A DNA stretch of 9,082 bases from Burkholderiales bacterium. Lineage in GTDB: Bacteria; Pseudomonadota; Gammaproteobacteria; Burkholderiales; SG8-39. Positions 5,443-9,082 of the stretch are shown one piece after another. Where the stretch lies: assembly GCA_017880745.1 (NCBI GenBank), contig JADGRR010000091.1:1-9082 (forward strand), written 5' to 3'. A program made the translations under genes and the position numbers. Below the pieces are notes generated by a model. The model was not told the origin of the DNA, did not search any database, and saw nothing but the letters and a program-made list of their open reading frames with translations. Position 1 is the first letter of the stretch. Every line of letters begins with the position of its first letter.

Positions 5443-6582
5443 CTACGCCGGGACGGCCTCGCCGAGCGCTACCGGCACATAGTCGACCCGCGACGGCAGG
5501 TCCGGCGCGATGTGCATCACGCGCTCGCCCAGGTCCATCACCACCGAAGCCACGGTTTCGATGCAGGCCTCGGGTGCGAGCGACGGGTCCGGACTGCGGC
5601 AGATCGACAGGTAGCCGTCGCATTCGTCGCGCAGCATCCGCTGCAAGTCGGCGGGCGAGAATTTGCCCTGATGCGCGCCCGTGAGCGCGGTGATGCGCGC
5701 AAGGCGCGGCACGGTCGACAGGCTGGGCGCGAGCGAAGCCTGGTGCCTCGCCGCAGCCGGGGCGAGGAAATGGTTGGTGTGGCACAGCGCCGCGTCCGCG
5801 CCGCGCACCACCTCCAGGCCGCGCGGCGAGAACTCCAGCGCCGCGGTGTCGCCGCCGGCATCGGCGCAAAGCACGTTGGACGAGGCGCCGAAGGAGAGCT
5901 TGGATGCAAACGCCACCGCGTCGGCCACGCCGTCGCGTTCGAGCAGCGCGCGCAGCAGCACGTGCACCGGCACGCCGGGATGTCTGCCGTCGTCGGTCGA
6001 GCGCAGGATGTTGAGGCAGACGCCGAAGCCGCGGCTGTTGAGGCCGATCTTGGCGAGCATGCCCGCCTCGGTCAGCGTGAGGCAGGCGGCGCCGTCGGCA
6101 TTGCGCACGCGCAGCAGCACCAGCGCGGCGCGCTGCGCGCCGAGCCAGTCCCAGTTCTGCGCCAGGAGTGTCGTCCCGGTCGTGCTCTGCGCCGGCTTCA
6201 CCGCGACGGCGGTGCATTCTCCCCAGTCCGGCGCGCCTTGTTTCGCGTTGGCGGCGGCGATCTTGCGTTGATCCGGATGCGGCTCCCCCGGGTAGCTCGG
6301 CGGCAGGATCTCGGTGCGCGCGTTGAGCGCGAGGATTTCATCGACATGCCGGCCGGCGCCTGCGGCGATGCCTTCGATCTCGGCCAGCAGTGCGGGATCC
6401 AGATCGCCGATCACGTCGCGATAACCGGCGCCGAGCCGCTGTGCACGCTGCCAGCCGATGCCGCAGTAGGCGAACAGGCGCACGTAGGTGGCGATCGAGC
6501 GCTCGATGCGCGCCTTCGCCTGCAGGCCGTGCTGTTGCCCGCGCTCGCGCGCGGAGCCGGAAATTTCGATCAACGGAAACAT
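5443..6582 (-). CDS. C45-type autoproteolytic Ntn hydrolase/acyltransferase
   Basis: 379-aa protein of the C45 peptidase / acyl-CoA:6-aminopenicillanic acid acyltransferase-like group. Such proteins cut themselves to expose an N-terminal Cys, then hydrolyse or transfer amide-linked acyl groups. Visible signatures: IEISGSARERGQQHG near the N-terminus, WGECTAVAV with presumed nucleophile Cys123, AQNWDW with Asn143, GLNSRGFGVCLN, and CHTNHF. The expected cleavage is before Cys123; the preceding residue is Glu, not Gly as in the fungal enzyme. No signal peptide is seen. I chose ATG 6580-6582, served by AGGTGA 8 nt upstream; a GTG at 6592-6594 would add four residues. It diverges from the VOC gene and converges on the ABM gene, with no obvious partner. 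The real substrate is unknown; beta-lactam acylation should not be assumed. Confidence 0.87.
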   Translation of the reverse strand: MFPLIEISGSARERGQQHGLQAKARIERSIATYVRLFAYCGIGWQRAQRLGAGYRDVIGDLDPALLAEIEGIAAGAGRHVDEILALNARTEILPPSYPGEPHPDQRKIAAANAKQGAPDWGECTAVAVKPAQSTTGTTLLAQNWDWLGAQRAALVLLRVRNADGAACLTLTEAGMLAKIGLNSRGFGVCLNILRSTDDGRHPGVPVHVLLRALLERDGVADAVAFASKLSFGASSNVLCADAGGDTAALEFSPRGLEVVRGADAALCHTNHFLAPAAARHQASLAPSLSTVPRLARITALTGAHQGKFSPADLQRMLRDECDGYLSICRSPDPSLAPEACIETVASVVMDLGERVMHIAPDLPSRVDYVPVALGEAVPA

Positions 6583-6711
6583 GCTGCGATTCACCTGTAC
6601 TCGTGCGGCGTCAATAATACTCTGTCCGGGCAGGAGCGCGACGGCGCACGCCCCGTCTTCCCATTCGACCCCTGCTGCGGTATCGTTTGGCCTCGAATGT
6701 GTTCACGAATC

Positions 6712-6735
6712 CCGGGGCGGCCCTGGCCGCCCCGG
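6712..6735. repeat. strong GC-rich hairpin in the divergent intergenic region
   Basis: CCGGGGCGGCC (6712-6722) and GGCCGCCCCGG (6725-6735) are exact reverse complements with a 2-nt centre, followed on the plus strand by ATGTTCTTGTC. It lies between the C45-type gene (start 6582) and the VOC gene (start 6812). It resembles an intrinsic terminator on the plus strand but no plus-strand gene precedes it closely. It may instead be a dispersed repeat or a leader element of the VOC gene. Confidence 0.5.
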
Positions 6736-6811
6736 ATGTTCTTGTCATCCTGGGCGAATGCGCAGGCAACGCGAAAAATCTGCGCCGGGAATCACACACG
6801 GGAGCATTGCG

Positions 6812-7177
6812 ATGATCGGATATGTGACGCTGGGTACCAACGACTTGCCGCGTGCGGCGAAATTCTACGATGCGCTGCTCGCCGAAATCGGCGCGAAGCG
6901 GGTGATGGGAGACGACAGGTTCATCGCCTGGGGGAACGCGTCCGACGCGCCTGGCCTGGGCATTACCAAGCCCTTCGACGGCAAGCCCGCCACGGTTGGC
7001 AACGGGGTGATGGTCGCGCTGTCGGCGAAGAATCCGCAGCAGGTCGACGCGCTGTACAAGAAGGCAATGCAGCTCGGCGCAAGCGACGAGGGTCCGCCCG
7101 GACTGCGCGGCGGCACCTTCTATGCCGCGTATTTTCGGGATCTCGATGGCAACAAGCTCAATTTCTTCTGCATGTGA
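6812..7177 (+). CDS. VOC (glyoxalase/bleomycin resistance) family protein
   Basis: 121-aa single-chain VOC protein with the beta-alpha-beta-beta-beta repeats of the family. The start MIGYVTLGTNDLPRAAKFYD is the usual first strand and helix, FIAWGN and GLGITKPFDG follow, and the second module runs GNGVMVAL...ALYKKAMQLGA to the hallmark end YFRDLDGNKLNFFCM. The ATG at 6812 follows GGGAG (6800-6804) with 7 nt spacing. The positions that usually hold metal ligands (His in strand 1, His or Gln at the second module, the final Glu) are Gly/Tyr, Val/Met and Asn here, so a classical glyoxalase I metal site seems absent. The function is unknown; it may bind a small ligand. It converges on the ModA-like gene with a 35-bp gap. 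Confidence 0.85.
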   Translation: MIGYVTLGTNDLPRAAKFYDALLAEIGAKRVMGDDRFIAWGNASDAPGLGITKPFDGKPATVGNGVMVALSAKNPQQVDALYKKAMQLGASDEGPPGLRGGTFYAAYFRDLDGNKLNFFCM

Positions 7178-7212
7178 CGAGGTCTCGGTCAGGATCGCGC
7201 GGTAACTGACAG

Positions 7213-7974
7213 TCAGCCCGACTCCATCCCCTTCTTCTTTATCACCGGGACGGCGGCGGGCGAAGTCAGGAATTGGACCAGTGCCTTGGCTGCGCCGGGT
7301 TCCTTTGCGCTGACGTGGAGGCCGGCGGAGAACACCGTAATGTGCTGGGTATCCGGCGGCAGCGGTCCGACAAAATCGATACCCTTGATGGCGAGCAGTT
7401 CGCTCACCTGCTGGAAGCCGATCTCGGCCTCGCCGCGCGCGATCAGATCGCCCACCGCCACGCCGGGCGGAGTTTGCCTGATCTTCGGCTTCACCTCGTC
7501 CGCGATGCCCATGCGCTGGAACAGACCGGCGAGATAGGTGCCGCTCGGGCCGCTGGAATAGGCGATCGATTTTGCCGCGAGCAGCGCCCGCCGCAACGCG
7601 TCGCCCGAACCGATGTCGGGTTTCGGCGCACCCGCGCGCACCGCCACGCCCACGCCCGACTTGGCCAGATCGACGCGGCTGCCGGGTACGACCTTGCCGA
7701 GTTTGATCAGTTCGTCGACCGAGTCCCCCGCAAGAATGACGAGATCGGTGCTCTCGCCGGCCTTCATGCGTTGCATGATGTCGGCCGAACCGACGAAGCT
7801 GGTCACGACTTTATGCTTGCTCGCATGCTCGAACTGCGGCACGAGTTCGAGGTAGGCCTCCTTGAACGCATTCGAAGCCATCACCCTGATCTCGTCCGCA
7901 CGCGCTGTTTCAGCGAACATCATAGTGCTTGCGCCAAGCAGCGCGGCTGCGGCGCGGATCAACCTATTTCCCAT
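7213..7974 (-). CDS. ModA-like periplasmic substrate-binding protein
   Basis: 253-aa type 2 periplasmic binding protein of the molybdate-binding (ModA) group. A Sec signal peptide occupies residues 1-26 (positive MGNRLIR, hydrophobic core, AETARA cut before DEIRV). The mature start RVMASNAFKEAYLELVPQFE and then FVGSADIMQRMKAGESTDLVIL match the ModA pattern (oxyanion-contacting Ser/Ala after the first strand, then the G-S/A-...-Q...G...D core). YSSGPSGTYLAGLFQRMGI and GEAEIGFQQVSELL are also typical. ATG 7972-7974 is chosen because it heads the signal peptide and has AGAAGG just upstream; the frame is open to 8169 without protein-like content. No permease or ATPase gene lies beside it, so it is an orphan binding protein. 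The ligand could be molybdate, another oxyanion or an organic acid. Confidence 0.85.
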   Translation of the reverse strand: MGNRLIRAAAALLGASTMMFAETARADEIRVMASNAFKEAYLELVPQFEHASKHKVVTSFVGSADIMQRMKAGESTDLVILAGDSVDELIKLGKVVPGSRVDLAKSGVGVAVRAGAPKPDIGSGDALRRALLAAKSIAYSSGPSGTYLAGLFQRMGIADEVKPKIRQTPPGVAVGDLIARGEAEIGFQQVSELLAIKGIDFVGPLPPDTQHITVFSAGLHVSAKEPGAAKALVQFLTSPAAVPVIKKKGMESG

Positions 7975-8103
7975 GGCACCTTCTCTTGTTTCTTCGCTGG
8001 CGTTTCTAAGGACGGCCTGCGGAGGGCCGACATTTTTGCGCATCAGAATGCACCTTTTCGACTGTGGCGACAAGGCGGCGCAGGCGCCGGATTCGCTGCA
8101 GGC

Positions 8104-8121
8104 TGTCGCCGCGCGGCGACA
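8104..8121. promoter_or_regulatory. 18-bp perfect palindrome, candidate enhancer (UAS) for the sigma-54 promoter
   Basis: TGTCGCCGCGCGGCGACA is a perfect palindrome. Its centre is about 153 bp upstream of the transcription start predicted from the -24/-12 promoter, in the range where sigma-54 enhancer-binding proteins bind. Related half-sites occur at 8066-8072 (GGCGACA, in weak dyad 8056-8072) and 8169-8175 (TGTCGCC, in an imperfect 18-bp dyad 8169-8186 with 6 of 9 pairs). It is TGT-N12-ACA, so not a standard NifA site (TGT-N10-ACA). It could instead regulate the divergent ModA-like gene. Confidence 0.5.
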
Positions 8122-8239
8122 CCGGATTGAACGTGCATTCATGGAGTTGAAATCAAGCCGCTCGCGCATGTCGCCTGAAGACGACGGCGCGGCGCGCCCT
8201 CATCGCTTCAATCGCCTGATTCCATTGAATTGCGGTTCC

Positions 8240-8255
8240 TGGCACGCGCCTTGCA
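8240..8255 (+). promoter_or_regulatory. sigma-54 (RpoN) -24/-12 promoter of the bactofilin gene
   Basis: TGGCACGCGCCTTGCA matches the sigma-54 consensus TGGCACG-N4-TTGCW at every defined position. The GG at 8241-8242 and GC at 8253-8254 are separated by exactly 10 bp. The predicted start of transcription is near 8266, leaving a leader of about 83 nt before the bactofilin ATG. Transcription from such promoters needs an ATP-dependent enhancer-binding protein. Confidence 0.75.
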
Positions 8256-8264
8256 GAGGATCTT

Positions 8265-8299
8265 CGGTCCGGCGCGGCGCAATCGTCTGAACCGGACCG
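8265..8299 (+). repeat. inverted repeat at the predicted 5' end of the bactofilin mRNA
   Basis: CGGTCCGG (8265-8272) and CCGGACCG (8292-8299) are exact reverse complements with a 19-nt gap. The first arm begins at the start site predicted from the sigma-54 promoter, so the mRNA would start with a stem-loop, which could protect it from 5' decay. Confidence 0.4.
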
Positions 8300-8348
8300 G
8301 CGCGCCGTCACACGCACAAGCCGTTTTCCCATTTGAGAGGATATGCAT

Positions 8349-8939
8349 ATGCTCGAAAACTTTCGCAAAAAAGACGTCGTGCGCCCCGGCTACACGCCGT
8401 CACCGAGTCCTTATGGACGCATGCAGGAGGCGCTGAGCCCGACGCCGCCAGTTGCGGAGCCGCCGAAGCCTGAGTTGCCGAAGGCGGAGATGCCGAAGGT
8501 GGAGCCGCCTCGGATCGAGGCGGCGCAAAGCGCCAAGCCGGCGAACAAGTCCGAGGAGAATGTCAGCAAGCTCATCGTCGGGCCGGACATCAAGCTCAAA
8601 GGCGCCGAGATCACCGATTGCAATACGTTGGTCGTCGAGGGCCGGGTGGAGGCGGCGATGGAAAGCCGCGTGTTGCAGATCGCCGAGATCGGTGAATTCG
8701 TCGGCAAGGCTGCCGTGGACACGGCCGAGATTCGCGGACGCTTCGACGGCGAACTGACGGTGCGCAAGCAACTTGTGATCCTCGCCACCGGGCACGTGTC
8801 GGGCAAGATCCGCTACGGCAAGCTATCGATCGAGGAAGGCGGCGAACTCTCGGGCGACATCGGCGCCATCGGACCGGCACCGGTGTCACCGGACAACCGC
8901 TCGGCGCTTGCGGCCAGGGTGAGCACTCCGCCGCGCTGA
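8349..8939 (+). CDS. bactofilin family polymer-forming cytoskeletal protein
   Basis: 196-aa bactofilin (DUF583), a nucleotide-free filament-forming protein that scaffolds cell-envelope or polar machinery at the inner face of the membrane. Residues 1-70 are a flexible Pro/Lys/Glu-rich tail starting MLENFRKK. Residues 73-172 are the right-handed beta-helix core, seen as short repeated hydrophobic turns (LIVGPDIKLKGAEITDCNTL, VVEGRVEAAMESRVLQIAEI, AAVDTAEIRGRFDGELTV, HVSGKIRYGKLSIEEGGELS). Residues 173-196 are a Pro/Ser-rich tail. Length and layout are normal for the family. ATG 8349 is preferred over ATG 8343 because the ribosome site GAGAGG (8335-8340) is 8 nt from the former and only 2 nt from the latter. 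It is the sole gene under the upstream sigma-54 promoter that I can see, and is followed by a possible terminator. Confidence 0.93.
   Translation: MLENFRKKDVVRPGYTPSPSPYGRMQEALSPTPPVAEPPKPELPKAEMPKVEPPRIEAAQSAKPANKSEENVSKLIVGPDIKLKGAEITDCNTLVVEGRVEAAMESRVLQIAEIGEFVGKAAVDTAEIRGRFDGELTVRKQLVILATGHVSGKIRYGKLSIEEGGELSGDIGAIGPAPVSPDNRSALAARVSTPPR
8448..8522 (+). repeat. five 15-bp tandem repeats encoding P-x-x-E-x in the bactofilin N-terminal tail
   Basis: Five units in frame encode PVAEP, PKPEL, PKAEM, PKVEP and PRIEA (bactofilin residues 34-58). The three middle units share CCGAAG..GAG at the DNA level, so the tract probably grew by slippage or unequal exchange. It forms an extended charged linker and could vary in copy number between strains. 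Confidence 0.7.
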
Positions 8940-8967
8940 GGACGGACGGAGCCGGGACGTCCGTTCT
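8939..8967 (+). terminator. possible transcription terminator after the bactofilin
   Basis: A stem starts at the last base of the bactofilin stop codon: AGGACGGACG (8939-8948) pairs with CGTCCGTTCT (8958-8967) through a 9-nt loop, with one G-T wobble. Only a few T residues are present and they lie within the stem, so strength is uncertain. Confidence 0.45.
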
Positions 8968-9082
8968 AGCATTTGCTCGCAGAGAAAGGCTGCCGCCGCT
9001 TTGCGCGTGCGACCGGCTTGCCAGCATCCCGGCCGCCGCGCGTTGCGCGGGAACGCCGGCCGCCTCGGCGCTGCCGGATTGC

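Larger units (their letters stand above)
7975..8348. other. divergent intergenic region with bactofilin control elements
   Basis: The 374 bp between the ModA-like gene and the bactofilin hold no gene I can support. They carry the sigma-54 promoter (8240-8255), the 18-bp palindrome (8104-8121), weaker copies of its half-site near 8056-8072 and 8169-8186, and an inverted repeat at the predicted transcript start (8265-8299). I found no convincing promoter for the ModA-like gene. Confidence 0.6.

Noticed and set aside
5207..6217. 336-codon minus-strand frame inside the C45-type gene
   Set aside because: Same strand, wrong frame, extremely Arg-rich; the C45 frame carries the catalytic motifs.
5512..7209. 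Very long (565-codon) plus-strand open frame
   Set aside because: It lies antisense to the C45-type gene and then overlaps the VOC gene out of frame. The translation is Arg/Ala/Gly-rich with no family signature: a shadow of GC-rich coding DNA.
7206..7216. CTGAC-A-GTCAG dyad between the VOC and ModA-like stops
   Set aside because: Only 5-bp arms and no T-run; expected by chance in a window of this size.
8611..9027. Minus-strand frame opposite the bactofilin and reaching the right-hand end
   Set aside because: It is antisense to the bactofilin beta-helix and shows no protein signature. The final about 115 bp (8968-9082) are GC-rich with small dyads, and I see no gene there.

Overview
The window looks like chromosomal DNA of a GC-rich proteobacterium, most likely a betaproteobacterium. 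This is inferred from base composition, from the style of the RND efflux operon, and from family resemblances recalled from memory; there is no rRNA, tRNA or phylogenetic marker to prove it. I see no IS element, CRISPR array, tRNA or origin.

Layout. (1) Positions 1-2148, minus strand: the start of a tripartite efflux operon, with a NodT-type outer-membrane lipoprotein followed by a periplasmic adaptor that overlaps it by 8 bp and runs off the left edge. A possible 55-aa ORF (2242-2409, minus) lies upstream. (2) 2503-3688: a papain-like (C1) cysteine peptidase converges on a chagasin-family (I42) cysteine-peptidase inhibitor, so protease and matching inhibitor class sit tail to tail. Neither has an export signal. 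(3) 3893-5028: a type II toxin-antitoxin operon, with an Xre/MbcA/ParS antitoxin and a RES-domain toxin (NAD-degrading family). The toxin start overlaps the antitoxin stop, and its 5' end is built from a palindrome-rich, REP-like stretch. (4) 5122-7177: an antibiotic-biosynthesis-monooxygenase-like protein converges on a C45-type Ntn hydrolase/acyltransferase; a VOC-family protein diverges from the latter. (5) 7213-7974, minus: an orphan ModA-like periplasmic binding protein. (6) 8349-8939: a bactofilin preceded by an exact sigma-54 (RpoN) -24/-12 promoter, with a perfect 18-bp palindrome about 150 bp upstream of the predicted transcription start, where an enhancer-binding protein would be expected to bind.

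How the parts relate. The efflux genes form one functional unit. The protease/inhibitor pair and the RES/MbcA pair are both 'dangerous enzyme plus neutraliser' modules and lie side by side (2503-5028), suggesting an accessory stretch. The rest are single-gene units. The two most notable signals are the RpoN-type control region of the bactofilin and the neighbouring C1 peptidase/chagasin pair; the remodelled toxin N-terminus is third. All functional calls rest on motifs read by eye, without database searches.
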